A stretch of 64,000 nt of DNA from Pseudomonas subflava (GTDB taxonomy: Bacteria; Pseudomonadota; Gammaproteobacteria; Pseudomonadales; Pseudomonadaceae): assembly GCF_023823685.1 (NCBI RefSeq), contig NZ_JAMXBF010000003.1, positions 248,001-312,000 of the forward strand, given 5' to 3'. Below the pieces are notes generated by a model, which made no database searches, was not told where the DNA came from, and saw nothing but the letters and a program-made list of their open reading frames with translations. Positions 10,025-19,422 of this stretch are shown here, piece by piece. Position 1 is the stretch's first letter; each line of letters begins with the position of its first letter. The translations under genes were made by a program, and so were the position numbers.

Positions 10025-10462
10025 TTATGTCGCCATGTAGCGGTCGCCGGAGCGGCGAGCGCACCAATGCGGGAGAACGGACTGACCTGCGTATGACAGC
10101 GCAATGCCCGCGGCAGCGCAGAACAGCAAATAGGCCGAACGGTAGGGGTGACTCCAATCTGCCCAAGGCGGCGCGAGCACCAGCAAGGGAAGAACGAACA
10201 GGGCCATGGCGCCGAGGGCCAATTGCAGGCGCCGCACGGGCCAGAGCAGCGCACCGGTGTTCTGCAGCAGCATCAACAGCGGGAACCAGCACAGCTGCAA
10301 CGCGCCGGCCAGCAGGCCCCAGGCCACGCCACCGCGCAGCGGGCGGCCCTGCTGTAAAGCCAGCTCGTGGCCGAACCCGTAGAGGGCCAGCAGCGCCAAA
10401 CTGCTCAGCCCCGTGAGCAGGAGCACCCACAGGCTGCGGATCAACGGCACGCGCCGGCGCAC
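10025..10462 (-). CDS. four-helix membrane protein encoded between ompR and envZ
   Basis: 145-residue unrecognised inner-membrane protein with four hydrophobic segments (about residues 7-28, 44-66, 78-97 and 107-128) and arginine-rich ends. The start is GTG at 10462, directly after the ompR stop, and its TAA abuts the envZ ATG, so all three genes are tightly packed and likely translated from one message. Codon use and GC match the neighbours, arguing for a real gene. In P. aeruginosa amgR and amgS are, as I recall, adjacent, so this is an insertion. A role in kinase signalling is a guess from position only. Confidence 0.75.
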   Translation of the reverse strand: MRRRVPLIRSLWVLLLTGLSSLALLALYGFGHELALQQGRPLRGGVAWGLLAGALQLCWFPLLMLLQNTGALLWPVRRLQLALGAMALFVLPLLVLAPPWADWSHPYRSAYLLFCAAAGIALSYAGQSVLPHWCARRSGDRYMAT

Positions 10463-10463
10463 A

Positions 10464-11183
10464 TCACTTGCTGCCGTCCGGCACGAAGACGTAACCCACG
10501 CCCCAGACGGTCTGGATATAGCGCGGCTTGGACGGGTCCGGCTCGATCAGCCGGCGCAGGCGGGAAATCTGCACGTCGATGGAGCGCTCCAGCGCGTCCC
10601 ACTCGCGGCCGCGCGCCAGGTTCATCAGCTTGTCGCGGGTCAGCGGTTCGCGGGCGTGCTGGACCAGGGCCTTGAGCACGGCGAACTCGCCAGTGGTGAG
10701 CATGTGTACCTCGTCGCCCCTCTTCAGCTCGCGGGTCGCCAGGGACAGCTCGTAGTCGCCGAAGCTGACGGTCTCGTCCGCGCTGGCCGGGGCGCCCGGC
10801 ACTACTGGCGCCTGACGGCGTAGCACGGCCTTGATCCGCGCCAGCAGCTCGCGCGGGTTGAACGGCTTGGCCAGGTAGTCGTCGGCGCCGCCCTCCAGGC
10901 CCTGGATGCGGCTGGCCTCGTCGCCCTTGGCGGTGAGCATGATGATCGGCATCTGGTTGTTCGCCTCGCGCAGGCGGCGGCAGGCGGATAGGCCGTCCTC
11001 GCCCGGCAGCATCAGGTCGAGCACCAGCAGCTGGAACAGTTCGCGGGCCAGCAGGCGGTCCATCTGCTCGACGTTCTCCACCGCGCGCACGCGATAACCC
11101 TGCTCGCTGAGGAAGCGTTCCAGCAGGCGGCGTAGGCCGGGGTCGTCGTCGACGATGAGGATCTTTTCGCCTTCGGTGCTCAT
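10464..11183 (-). CDS. ompR: OmpR/AmgR-type response regulator
   Basis: 239-residue DNA-binding response regulator. The receiver domain has the acidic pair at D12-D13, phosphoacceptor D56 ([13 protein letters not shown]), T/K switch residues (MLTAKGD, LAKPFNP); the C-terminal winged-helix domain ends with [25 protein letters not shown] split over the usual DNA-recognition region. First gene of the ompR - membrane protein - envZ unit, preceded by a 174-bp divergent region shared with tex. Confidence 0.95.
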   Translation of the reverse strand: MSTEGEKILIVDDDPGLRRLLERFLSEQGYRVRAVENVEQMDRLLARELFQLLVLDLMLPGEDGLSACRRLREANNQMPIIMLTAKGDEASRIQGLEGGADDYLAKPFNPRELLARIKAVLRRQAPVVPGAPASADETVSFGDYELSLATRELKRGDEVHMLTTGEFAVLKALVQHAREPLTRDKLMNLARGREWDALERSIDVQISRLRRLIEPDPSKPRYIQTVWGVGYVFVPDGSK

Positions 11184-11297
11184 GTTCTCTCCTGTGCGAG
11201 TGGCGGCGCATTATCGCCCAGCGCCGATGCGCCGCGGCTTGGCCATTGTTAGCAGATTTTTCCCTGAACGGTTCCCAAGGCTTTCCGCCTCGGTGTT

Positions 11298-11303
11298 TAT
11301 AAT
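11298..11303 (+). promoter_or_regulatory. probable -10 element of tex
   Basis: Perfect TATAAT with a TG dinucleotide just upstream, 54 bp before the tex ATG. No convincing -35 lies at 16-18 bp, so an extended -10 type promoter is possible. Confidence 0.4.
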
Positions 11304-11357
11304 GCGGCGCTTTCGCGTCGGCCAGTCGGCGTGGTTTTTCTGTCAGGTAGTGTGTTC

Positions 11358-13682
11358 ATGGATAGCATCAACAAGCGTATCGCCGCCGAGCTCGGTGTCC
11401 TCCCGCAACAGGTCGCCGCCGCCGTGGCCCTGCTCGACGAAGGCTCCACCGTGCCCTTCATCGCCCGCTACCGGAAGGAAGTCACCGGCAGCCTGGACGA
11501 CACCCAGCTGCGCCACCTGGAAGAGCGCCTGCGCTACCTGCGCGAGATGGACGAGCGCCGCGCCGCGATCCTCGCCAGCATCGAGGAACAGGGCAAGCTG
11601 ACGCCCGAACTCAAGCGCGAGATCGACGAGGCCGACACCAAGACCCGCCTCGAAGACCTCTACCTGCCGTACAAGCAGAAGCGCCGCACCAAGGGCCAGA
11701 TCGCCCTGGAAGCCGGCCTCGGCGAGCTGGCCGACGGCCTGTTCAATGATCCGAGCCTGAACCCGGAAGCCGAGGCAGCGCGCTTCGTCGATGCCGAGAA
11801 GGGCTTCGCCGATATCAAGGCCGTGCTGGAAGGCGCCAAGTACATCCTCATGGAGCGCTTCGCCGAGGACGCCAGCCTGCTCGACACGCTGCGTTCCTTC
11901 CTGAAGAACGAGGCCACCCTCAGCGCCCGCGTGGTTGCCGGCAAAGAAACCGAAGGCGCCAAGTTCAGCGACTATTTCGAGCACGACGAGGCGCTCAAGG
12001 GCGTGCCGTCGCACCGCGCATTGGCGATCTTCCGCGGCCGCAACGAGGGCATCCTCGGCGCCAGTCTCAAGGTCGGCGACGAAGCGCCCGGCACCCTGCA
12101 CCCGTGCGAACTGATGATCGCCGAGCGCTTCGGCATCGAGCAGCGCGGCCGCGCCGCCGACAAGTGGCTGGGCGAAGTGGTGCGCTGGACCTGGAAGGTC
12201 AAGCTGTATACCCATCTGGAAACCGACCTGCTCGGCGAGCTGCGCGAGAAGGCCGAAGACGAGGCGATCACCGTGTTCGCCCGCAACCTGCACGACCTGC
12301 TGCTGGCGGCCCCGGCCGGACCGCGCGCCACCCTGGCGCTGGACCCGGGCCTGCGTACCGGCTGCAAGGTGGCCGTGGTCGACGCCACCGGCAAGGTGCT
12401 GGAAACCGCCACCGTCTACCCGCACGCGCCGCGCAACGACTGGGACGGCACCCTGGCGATACTCGCCAAGCTGTGCGCCAAGCACGCGGTAGACCTGATC
12501 TCGATCGGCAACGGCACCGCCAGCCGCGAGACCGACAAGCTGGCCATCGACCTGATCAAGAAGCTGCCGGCGCTCAAGCTGACCAAGGTGATGGTCTCCG
12601 AGGCCGGCGCCTCGGTGTACTCCGCCTCCGAGCTGGCCGCCCGCGAATTCCCGGACATGGACGTGTCGCTGCGCGGCGCAGTCAGCATCGCCCGCCGCCT
12701 GCAGGACCCGCTGGCCGAGCTGGTGAAGATCGACCCGAAATCCATCGGCGTCGGCCAGTACCAGCACGACGTGTCGCAGCTGAAATTGGCGCGCTCGCTG
12801 GACGCGGTGGTCGAGGACTGCGTGAATGCCGTCGGGGTGGATGTGAACACCGCCTCCGCCGCCCTGCTGGCGCGCATCTCCGGCCTCAACAGCACCCTGG
12901 CCGGCAACATCGTGGCCTTCCGCGACGCCAACGGCGCGTTCAAGAGCCGCGCCGACCTCAAGCAGGTGCCGCGCCTGGGCGAGAAGACCTTCGAACAGGC
13001 CGCCGGCTTCTTGCGCGTGATGAACGGCGACAACCCGCTGGACGCCTCCGCAGTGCACCCGGAGACCTACCCGCTGGTGCAACGCATCGCCGCCGACACC
13101 GGCCGCGATGTGCGCTCGCTACTGGGCGACTCCAGCTTCCTGCGCAGCCTCGATCCCAAGCGCTTCACCGACGAAACCTTCGGCCTGCCGACCGTCACCG
13201 ACATTCTCAAGGAACTGGACAAGCCCGGCCGCGACCCGCGCCCGGAATTCAAGACCGCCGAGTTCCAAGAAGGCGTCGAGAGCCTCAAGGACCTGCAGCC
13301 GGGCATGATCCTCGAAGGCGTGGTGACCAACGTCACCAACTTCGGCGCCTTCGTCGATATCGGCGTACACCAGGACGGTCTGGTGCACATCAGCGCGCTG
13401 TCGGAGAAGTTCGTCAAAGCCCCCTACGAGGTCGTCAAGGCCGGCGACATCGTCAAGGTGAAAGTCATGGAAGTGGACATCCCGCGTAACCGCGTCGGCC
13501 TGACCATGCGCATGAGCGACACCCCTGGCGAGAAGGTCGATGGCCCGCGCGGCGGGCAATCCCGTGGTGGCCATCGCGGCAACCAGCCGCGCGCCGAGCG
13601 CCACTCCAGCCAGGACAAGCCGGCGCCGGCCAACGCGGCCATGGCCTCGCTGTTCGCCAACGCCAAGCAGCTGAGGAAATGA
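11358..13682 (+). CDS. tex: Tex family transcription/RNA-binding protein
   Basis: 774-residue nucleic-acid-binding protein resembling eukaryotic Spt6, involved in transcription and in P. aeruginosa structurally characterised. Order: N-terminal helical domain, YqgF-like RNase H fold ([16 protein letters not shown], about residue 329), helix-hairpin-helix motifs (about 500-560) and a C-terminal S1 domain ([19 protein letters not shown], from about 652), then a basic RGG-like tail. The ATG at 11358 begins the conserved [13 protein letters not shown]. The following thioesterase starts 3 bp after the stop. Confidence 0.95.
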   Translation: MDSINKRIAAELGVLPQQVAAAVALLDEGSTVPFIARYRKEVTGSLDDTQLRHLEERLRYLREMDERRAAILASIEEQGKLTPELKREIDEADTKTRLEDLYLPYKQKRRTKGQIALEAGLGELADGLFNDPSLNPEAEAARFVDAEKGFADIKAVLEGAKYILMERFAEDASLLDTLRSFLKNEATLSARVVAGKETEGAKFSDYFEHDEALKGVPSHRALAIFRGRNEGILGASLKVGDEAPGTLHPCELMIAERFGIEQRGRAADKWLGEVVRWTWKVKLYTHLETDLLGELREKAEDEAITVFARNLHDLLLAAPAGPRATLALDPGLRTGCKVAVVDATGKVLETATVYPHAPRNDWDGTLAILAKLCAKHAVDLISIGNGTASRETDKLAIDLIKKLPALKLTKVMVSEAGASVYSASELAAREFPDMDVSLRGAVSIARRLQDPLAELVKIDPKSIGVGQYQHDVSQLKLARSLDAVVEDCVNAVGVDVNTASAALLARISGLNSTLAGNIVAFRDANGAFKSRADLKQVPRLGEKTFEQAAGFLRVMNGDNPLDASAVHPETYPLVQRIAADTGRDVRSLLGDSSFLRSLDPKRFTDETFGLPTVTDILKELDKPGRDPRPEFKTAEFQEGVESLKDLQPGMILEGVVTNVTNFGAFVDIGVHQDGLVHISALSEKFVKAPYEVVKAGDIVKVKVMEVDIPRNRVGLTMRMSDTPGEKVDGPRGGQSRGGHRGNQPRAERHSSQDKPAPANAAMASLFANAKQLRK

Positions 13683-13685
13683 GTC

Positions 13686-14069
13686 GTGAGTGACGCGCCC
13701 GTCGGCAAGCAAAGCAACTTCAGCCGCCTGCTCGGCATCCGCATCCTGCGTGCCGAGAACGGTGAATCCGAGCTGCGCATGGACATGCAGGAGCAGATGC
13801 TCAACCTGCACGGGCGCATGCACGGCGGCGCGCTCTACTCGCTGATCGACACCGCCCTCGGCCAGGCCAGCCACAGCCTGTTCGGCGGCGAGGCCGGCAG
13901 CATGACCCTGGAGTGCAAGGTCAACTACATCCGCGGCGTCGAGTCCGGCGAGGTGGTCTGCCACGCCCGCGTACTCAACGGTGGGCGCAAGGTGCATGTG
14001 CTGGAGGCCAAGGTGGAACAGGGCGACAAGCTGATCGCCACGGCCCAGGCCACGTTCATCTGCAAATAA
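13686..14069 (+). CDS. PaaI family hotdog thioesterase
   Basis: 127-residue hotdog-fold protein with the HGRMHGGALYSLIDTALG signature, in which HGG and the helix Asp/Glu form the thioesterase active site. Substrate unknown; the family hydrolyses acyl- or aryl-CoA. It begins with GTG 3 bp after the tex stop, so it is probably co-transcribed with tex. Normal length. Confidence 0.87.
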   Translation: MSDAPVGKQSNFSRLLGIRILRAENGESELRMDMQEQMLNLHGRMHGGALYSLIDTALGQASHSLFGGEAGSMTLECKVNYIRGVESGEVVCHARVLNGGRKVHVLEAKVEQGDKLIATAQATFICK

Positions 14070-14366
14070 GGACGCCGCCGGCCTTGGCGCCGGCGGGGCT
14101 GTAGCCGCTCTCGGCAGGCACGGCTCGCTTGCTCCCGACCTCGCTTATGCGAGAGGGCGGCAGGTTCAGGCCCTGCTCCACGCGGGCTTCCGTCACGACT
14201 GCCTCGCGGCGCAGGCAAGCCCCCGAACAGCACAGGATTGCACCGAGCCCCTCGCTCGGCGCATCCTCCCCTTCCGGCCAGGCGACAGCGTCCGTCCGCA
14301 ACCCGACTTGCAGTGTGGCGGCCCCATCCCCATATAGGGGCGACCGTCGAGTGAAGGAAAAGAATC
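14070..14366. other. 297-bp intergenic region between thioesterase and gshA
   Basis: A GC-rich stem (CCGCCGGC...GCCGGCGG, about 14073-14096) follows the thioesterase stop but has no T-run. Further on are several short inverted repeats (CTCGC-TTAT-GCGAG near 14141; GGGCTT...AAGCCC near 14182-14222) and a small CCCC-ATATA-GGGG hairpin just before gshA. The minus strand is open across most of the gap (14056-14301) but no family is recognisable. I see no clear gene. Confidence 0.5.
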
Positions 14367-15953
14367 TTGAGCGATCTCCTCAACCGCCGCCTGGCCCTGC
14401 TCGGCGATGCCGCCCACCTGTCCCTGCTCACCCAGTGCCTGCACGGCATCGAGCGCGAGACCCTGCGTGTGACGGCCGATGGCCGGCTGGCGCAGACGTC
14501 GCACCCGCAGACCCTGGGCTCGGCGCTGACTCACGAACAGATCACCACCGACTATTCCGAAGCGCTGCTGGAGTTCATCACCCCGGCCGAGCCGAACCCG
14601 GCCGACACCCTGGCCGACCTCGAACGCATTCACCGCTTCGCCGCCAGCCGCCTGGATGGCGAGTACCTGTGGAGCCCGTCGATGCCGGGCCTGCTGCCCG
14701 AGGAAGCGGACATCCCCATCGCCCGCTACGGCAGCTCCAACATCGGTCGCCTCAAGTACGTGTACCGCCAGGGCCTCGCCCTGCGCTATGGCAAGACCAT
14801 GCAGTGCATTGCCGGCATTCACTACAACTTCAGCCTGCCGGAGGCGGTCTGGCCGCTACTGCAGCGACTGGATGGCGATAGCCAGAGCGCACGCGACTAC
14901 CAGTCCGCCGCCTACATCGCACTGATCCGCAACTTCCGCCGCTACAGCTGGCTGCTGATGTACCTGTTCGGCGCCTCGCCGGCGCTGGATGCCAGCTTCC
15001 TGCGTGGCCGTCCGCACCGGCTGCAGCAGCTCGATGCGGACACTCTCTATCTGCCTCATGCCACCAGCCTGCGCATGAGCGACCTGGGCTACCAGAGCAG
15101 CGCCCAGGAAGGCCTGACGCCCTGCTACAACGACCTGGCCAGCTACACCGAGAGCCTGCGCCGCGCAGTTGCCACGCCTTATCCGGCCTATGCCGAGATC
15201 GGCACCAAGGACGCCAACGGCGAGTGGCTGCAGCTCAACACCAACGTCATCCAGATCGAAAACGAGTACTACTCGAGCATCCGTCCGAAGCGCGTCACCC
15301 GCTCCGGCGAGCGGCCGATCCAGGCGCTGATGAGCCGCGGCGTGCAGTACGTGGAAGTGCGCTGCCTGGACATCAACCCCTACCTGCCGCTGGGCATCGA
15401 CCTGAACCAGGCGCGCTTCCTCGACGCCTTCATCCTGTTCTGCGCCCTGTCCGACAGCCCGCTGCTGGGCGGCGGCGAATGTCGCGGCTGCACCGACAAT
15501 TTCCTCAAGACGGTCAAGGAGGGACGCCGTCCCGGCCTGCAGCTGCAGCGCGGCGCGGAGCAGATCGAACTGCGCGCCTGGGCCGGCGAACTGCTCGAGG
15601 CCTTCGCGCCGATCGCCGCCCTGCTCGACCGCGCCCACGGCGGCGACGCCTACCAGGCCGCGCTGGGACTGCAGCAGCGCAAGGTCGAAGATCCCAGCCT
15701 GACGCCGTCGGCGCGGGTGCTGGCCGAACTGCAGGCACGCGGCGAGCGCTTCCGCGATTTCGCCCTGCGGCAGAGCGCGGCCCACGCCGCGACCCTGCGC
15801 GAGCAACCGCTGAGCGCGGCCGAGGAGCAGACCTTCGAACGCATGGCGCGCGACTCGTTGGCGGCTCAGGCCGAGCTGGAGCGTGCAGAGAATGGCGATT
15901 TCGACGGGTTCGTCGCCGCCTACCAGGCCAGCATTCTCGGTATCGACATTTGA
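14367..15953 (+). CDS. gshA: glutamate-cysteine ligase
   Basis: 528-residue class I gamma-glutamylcysteine synthetase, the first and limiting step of glutathione synthesis. Recognisable stretches include [36 protein letters not shown] and [20 protein letters not shown] with the metal- and substrate-binding residues; length is normal for the gammaproteobacterial type. The start is TTG, supported by an AAGGA site 9 bases upstream and by homology beginning immediately. gshB is not in the window. Confidence 0.95.
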   Translation: MSDLLNRRLALLGDAAHLSLLTQCLHGIERETLRVTADGRLAQTSHPQTLGSALTHEQITTDYSEALLEFITPAEPNPADTLADLERIHRFAASRLDGEYLWSPSMPGLLPEEADIPIARYGSSNIGRLKYVYRQGLALRYGKTMQCIAGIHYNFSLPEAVWPLLQRLDGDSQSARDYQSAAYIALIRNFRRYSWLLMYLFGASPALDASFLRGRPHRLQQLDADTLYLPHATSLRMSDLGYQSSAQEGLTPCYNDLASYTESLRRAVATPYPAYAEIGTKDANGEWLQLNTNVIQIENEYYSSIRPKRVTRSGERPIQALMSRGVQYVEVRCLDINPYLPLGIDLNQARFLDAFILFCALSDSPLLGGGECRGCTDNFLKTVKEGRRPGLQLQRGAEQIELRAWAGELLEAFAPIAALLDRAHGGDAYQAALGLQQRKVEDPSLTPSARVLAELQARGERFRDFALRQSAAHAATLREQPLSAAEEQTFERMARDSLAAQAELERAENGDFDGFVAAYQASILGIDI

Positions 15954-15967
15954 AATCAGGCACCTAG

Positions 15968-16002
15968 GTGACGGACTGTCGCAGACAGCGGTAGTCCGTC
16001 AC
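15968..16002. repeat. 10-bp inverted repeat downstream of gshA
   Basis: Perfect arms GTGACGGACT and AGTCCGTCAC separated by 15 bases that contain a smaller CTGTC-GCA-GACAG hairpin. It lies 14 bp after the gshA stop. No T-run follows, so it may be a transcript 3'-end stabiliser, a rho-type end or a protein site. Confidence 0.6.
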
Positions 16003-16097
16003 AAATCCGCCACCTTGACCGTTCGGTTCGGACCAGCGGTGCGCCACTGGCTCTGGCGCGGGCTAGCCTGTCGGGAAACCTTCATCGGCCAACCGCC

Positions 16098-16295
16098 ATG
16101 ACGCCCGCCGAAGACAACCACGACTGGAGCCTGGAAAGCCTGAACAAGGCCTACCAGCAAGGCTACATGGCCGGACTCACCGGCCAGCCGCAGCACGCGC
16201 AACCCTACCCCGCCGAAGTCTTGGCCGCCGCCTGGGAGGCCGGCTGGGACGACGGCAACGAGCAGTACGCCGTGCATCAGCGCCGCAGCGCCTGA
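16098..16295 (+). CDS. ribosome modulation factor / CrpP-like small protein
   Basis: 65-residue protein whose core, KAYQQGYMAGLTGQ, then PY and WEAGWDDG, matches the pattern of the Rmf/CrpP family (GYxAGxxG...PY...W..GW). RMF dimerises 70S ribosomes in stationary phase; CrpP was reported as a ciprofloxacin-modifying protein, which is disputed. The acidic N-terminus (MTPAEDNHDW) differs from the basic N-terminus of E. coli RMF, so ribosome binding is uncertain. It sits alone between gshA and argA. Confidence 0.75.
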   Translation: MTPAEDNHDWSLESLNKAYQQGYMAGLTGQPQHAQPYPAEVLAAAWEAGWDDGNEQYAVHQRRSA

Positions 16296-16313
16296 TCGCT
16301 CCGGGCCTCCGAT

Positions 16314-16713
16314 CCCCATCGACAACGCTGCCGGCCCAGGCAGAACTGCCCATCACCATCGACCTGCGACTATTGTGGCCGCTAGCGTGCGCACGGCCCC
16401 GTAGGGTGCGCCGTGCGCACCACCGAAGCCACCCGCAGAGCCCTGTCACAGGGCCTTCTCGAAGTCTTCGAATTACGCTGGTAGTTGTACAGCGACGCCC
16501 GCGCGGCGCCCTGTGCCCCCAATCGGGAATGCTGCTGGCTCAGGCCAAAATGCCCATCACTTTCACCGTACGGAAGCCGCGGCCAATCGCTGTGCGCACG
16601 CCCCCGTAGGGTGCGCTGCCCGCACCATCGGAAGCCACCTGGGAGCCCTGCTACAGCGCCTTCTCGAAGATCTTCGAGTTGCGCTGGTAGTTGTACAGCG
16701 AGGCCCGCGCCGC
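16314..16713. repeat. near-tandem duplication including the 3' end of argA
   Basis: Copy A (about 16314-16507) and copy B (about 16517-16713) are alignable along their length at an offset of about 203-206 bp. Copy B includes the functional C-terminal end of argA (minus strand, stop at 16651); copy A carries the equivalent of the last codons (AGTTGTACAACT-type stretch GTAGTTGTACAGCG is shared) but has lost one base in GAAGATCTTCGA, shifting the frame. Both copies contain the element CGTAGGGTGCGC followed by a second GCGCAC-like arm, a pattern common as a dispersed repeat in Pseudomonas. Confidence 0.85.
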
Positions 16714-17949
16714 AGGCAGGCGGTCGACGGCGCTGGGCCCGAAGCCACGCTCCTGGAACCAGTGGGCGGTGCGGGTGGTGAGCACGTAGAGGGTCTTCAG
16801 CCCCAGCGCCCTGGCCCGCTCCTCGATGCGCTCCAGCAACTCGTCACCGCGGCCGCCGTGACGGTACTCCGGGTTGACTGCCAGGCAGGCCAGTTCGCCG
16901 GCCTCGGAATCGGCGATTGGGTAGAGCGCGGCGCAGGCGATGATCAGGCCGTCGCGCTCGACGATGCTGAACTGGCCGATCTCCCGCTCCAGCACCTCGC
17001 GCGAGCGGCGCACCAGAATGCCCTGGTCCTCCAGCGGGGTGATCAGCTCGATCAGGCCGCCGACGTCCTCGATGGTCGCCTCGCGCAGCGACTCGAACTG
17101 TTCCTGGTCGACCAGGGTGCCGCCGCCGTCACGGGTGAAGAGCTCGGTGAGCAGCGAGCCGTCTTCCATGTAGCTGACGATATGGCCGCGCTTGACCCCG
17201 GCGCGGCAGGCCTGCGCGGCGGCGTCGAGCAGCTCGGCCTGGTAGCAGCTGCCGAGGCGCGCCAGGTGCGCCGGCACCTGCTGCGGGCGCAGTTCGCGCA
17301 CCAGCTTGCCGGCCTCGTCGAGCAGGCCGCGCTCGGCGCTGAACAGCAGCAGCTTGTCGGCCTGCAGGTCGATGGCGGCGCGCGTGGCGACGTCCTCGCA
17401 GGCCAGGTTGAAGATCTCCCCGGTGGGCGAATAGCCGAGCGACGAGAGCAGCACGATGCTGCGTTCGTCGAGCAGGCGGCCGATGCCCTTGCGGTCGACC
17501 CGGCGCACCTCGCCGGTGTGGTGGTAGTCGACGCCGTCGACCACGCCGATCGGCCGCGCGGTGACGAAGTTGCCGCCGGACACGCGTAGGCGCGAGCCCT
17601 GCATCGGCGAGGCGGCCATGTCCATCGACAGCCGCGCCTCGATGGCGATGCGCAGGCGCCCGACCGCATCGATCACGCAATCCAGGGTCGGGCCGTCGGT
17701 GATGCGCAGGTCGCGGTGATAGCGCGGCGCCAAACCGCGCTCGGCCAGGCGCGCCTCGATCTGCGGGCGCGAGCCGTGCACTAGCACCAGGCGCACCCCG
17801 AGGCTGTGTAGCAGCACCAGGTCGTGGACGATGTTGCCGAAATTCGGATGTTCCACACCCTCGCCGGGCAGCATGACCACGAAGGTGCAGTCCCGGTGGG
17901 CGTTGATGTAGGGCGAAGCGTGGCGGAGCCAGTTGACGTAGTCGTGCAT
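16651..17949 (-). CDS. argA: N-acetylglutamate synthase
   Basis: 432-residue enzyme making N-acetylglutamate from glutamate and acetyl-CoA, the first step of arginine synthesis. It has an N-terminal amino-acid-kinase-like domain (LVLVHGSRPQIEARL near residue 60; arginine feedback site) and a C-terminal GNAT acetyltransferase domain (NPEYRHGGRGDELLERIEE near residue 365). The ATG at 17949 begins the conserved MHDYVNWLRHASPYINAHR; the frame is open upstream only because it reads into a palindromic repeat. The 3' end is duplicated downstream. Confidence 0.95.
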   Translation of the reverse strand: MHDYVNWLRHASPYINAHRDCTFVVMLPGEGVEHPNFGNIVHDLVLLHSLGVRLVLVHGSRPQIEARLAERGLAPRYHRDLRITDGPTLDCVIDAVGRLRIAIEARLSMDMAASPMQGSRLRVSGGNFVTARPIGVVDGVDYHHTGEVRRVDRKGIGRLLDERSIVLLSSLGYSPTGEIFNLACEDVATRAAIDLQADKLLLFSAERGLLDEAGKLVRELRPQQVPAHLARLGSCYQAELLDAAAQACRAGVKRGHIVSYMEDGSLLTELFTRDGGGTLVDQEQFESLREATIEDVGGLIELITPLEDQGILVRRSREVLEREIGQFSIVERDGLIIACAALYPIADSEAGELACLAVNPEYRHGGRGDELLERIEERARALGLKTLYVLTTRTAHWFQERGFGPSAVDRLPAARASLYNYQRNSKIFEKAL

Positions 17950-17978
17950 GAGAGAGGTCGCAGTACGGGTCCATGACT

Positions 17979-18062
17979 CCCCTCTCCCGCCACGGGAGAG
18001 GGGCCGGGGGAGAGGGGCATCGCTCACCCTCTCCCCAAACCTCCCCCGCGAGCGGGAGAGGG
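17979..18062. repeat. palindromic intergenic repeat between argE and argA
   Basis: Two nested palindromes: perfect 11-bp arms CCCCTCTCCCG / CGGGAGAGGGG (17979-18003, 3-base loop) and 9-bp arms CCCTCTCCC / GGGAGAGGG (18027-18062). The CCTCTCCC...GGGAGAGG pattern is a dispersed intergenic element of many proteobacteria (REP/BIME-like). It separates argE from argA on the minus strand. Confidence 0.8.
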
Positions 18063-18116
18063 CAGTCCGTAGTTATCGTCGTAGCACGGTGAACAGGCTC
18101 CGGTCGGTCTGGCGGG

Positions 18117-19256
18117 TCATAGGCAGTAGTGCTGAATCAGCTGGCGCAGCAGCGTCACGGTCGGCTCGATGCGCGCCAGCTCGAGGTATTCACCCGGCTG
18201 GTGGGCGCAGGCGATGTCGCCCGGGCCGAGGATCAGGGTCTCGCAGCCGAGCTGCTGAAGATACGGGGCTTCGGTGCCGAATGCCACCGACTGCGCCGCA
18301 TGCCCGGTGAGACGCTCGGCGATGCGCACCAGCTCGCTGTCGGCACCCTGCTCGAAGGGCGGCACGCTGGGGAACAGCGGCCCGTAGTCGATCTGCACCC
18401 GGTGGCGCTCGGCCAGCGGCTGCAGCTTGCCGCGGATGGCCGCGCGCAGCTGCTCCGGGTCCATGCCCGGGAGCGGGCGCAGGTCGAACTCCAGCGAGCA
18501 CTGGCCGCAGATGCGGTTGGGATTGTCGCCACCGTGGATGCAGCCGAGGTTGAGGGTCGGCTGCGGTACGCCGAACTGCGGGTTGTTGAATTCGCTTTGC
18601 CACTGCGCGCGCAGCTCGCGCAGGGCACCCATGGCGTCCTGCATGGCCTCGAGCGCACTGTGGCCGAGGCTCGGATCGGAGGAGTGGCCGCTCTGCCCGA
18701 GGATGTCGATGCGCTCCATCATCACGCCCTTGTGCAGGCGCACCGGCTTGAGCCCGGTGGGTTCGCCGATCACCGCGGCGCGCCCCAGGGGCCGGCCGGC
18801 CTCGGCCAGGGTCCGCGCGCCGATCATCGAGCTTTCCTCGTCGCAGGTGGCCAGCACCAGCAAAGGCTGGCGGAACGGCCGGTCGACGAGCCCACGGACG
18901 GCCTCGATCACCAGCGGGAAGAAGCCCTTCATGTCGCACACGCCGAGCCCCACCCAGCGGTCGCCCTGCTCGCTCAGGCGCAGCGGGTCGCTCTGCCACA
19001 GGCCGGCATCGAAGGGCACGGTATCGCTGTGGCCGGCCAGCACCAGCCCGCCGGGGCCGCTGCCCAGCGTCGCCAGCATGTTGCACTTGCCCGGCAGCAC
19101 CTCCTGGATCTCGCAGGCGAAGCCGAGGTCGCCCAGCCAGCTGGCGAGCAGTTCGACGACGGCGCGGTTGGACTGATCCCAGTGCGGCTGGGTACAGCTC
19201 ACCGAAGGCGTGGCGATCAGCGTGGCGAGCTGCTCTTTGAGCGGTGGAAGCGGCAT
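18117..19256 (-). CDS. argE: acetylornithine deacetylase
   Basis: 379-residue M20-family zinc hydrolase releasing ornithine from N-acetylornithine. Metal ligands are visible in LAGHSDTVPFD (His, about residue 73), GVCDMKGF (Asp), CDEESSMIGA (Glu-Glu, about residue 139) and the C-terminal ACAHQPGEY (His). Length is normal. The ATG at 19256 starts the conserved MPLPPLKEQLATLIATPSVS. It precedes argA, separated by the palindromic repeat. Confidence 0.93.
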   Translation of the reverse strand: MPLPPLKEQLATLIATPSVSCTQPHWDQSNRAVVELLASWLGDLGFACEIQEVLPGKCNMLATLGSGPGGLVLAGHSDTVPFDAGLWQSDPLRLSEQGDRWVGLGVCDMKGFFPLVIEAVRGLVDRPFRQPLLVLATCDEESSMIGARTLAEAGRPLGRAAVIGEPTGLKPVRLHKGVMMERIDILGQSGHSSDPSLGHSALEAMQDAMGALRELRAQWQSEFNNPQFGVPQPTLNLGCIHGGDNPNRICGQCSLEFDLRPLPGMDPEQLRAAIRGKLQPLAERHRVQIDYGPLFPSVPPFEQGADSELVRIAERLTGHAAQSVAFGTEAPYLQQLGCETLILGPGDIACAHQPGEYLELARIEPTVTLLRQLIQHYCL

Positions 19257-19422
19257 GGCGGATCTCCCAGGGTCGGCCCTCATCATAGAGAGCCGAGACG
19301 CCGCTGCAAACGGCACGGCACGACACCTTTCGTCCGGGCGACACGACTGGAAACGAGCGTTTAAGCAGAAGCCGTTGTCATCTGGCATACTTCGCGCCCT
19401 TTTTCTCTGTCATGAAACCGTC

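Noticed and set aside
14056-14301. 81-codon minus-strand open frame between the thioesterase gene and gshA
   Set aside because: No ribosome-binding site, no recognisable family and overlap with the thioesterase 3' end; reported only as an unexplained region.
16402-16625. CGTAGGGTGCGC repeats as mobile element ends
   Set aside because: They are explained by the local duplication and by a common dispersed repeat; no transposase or target-site duplication is seen.
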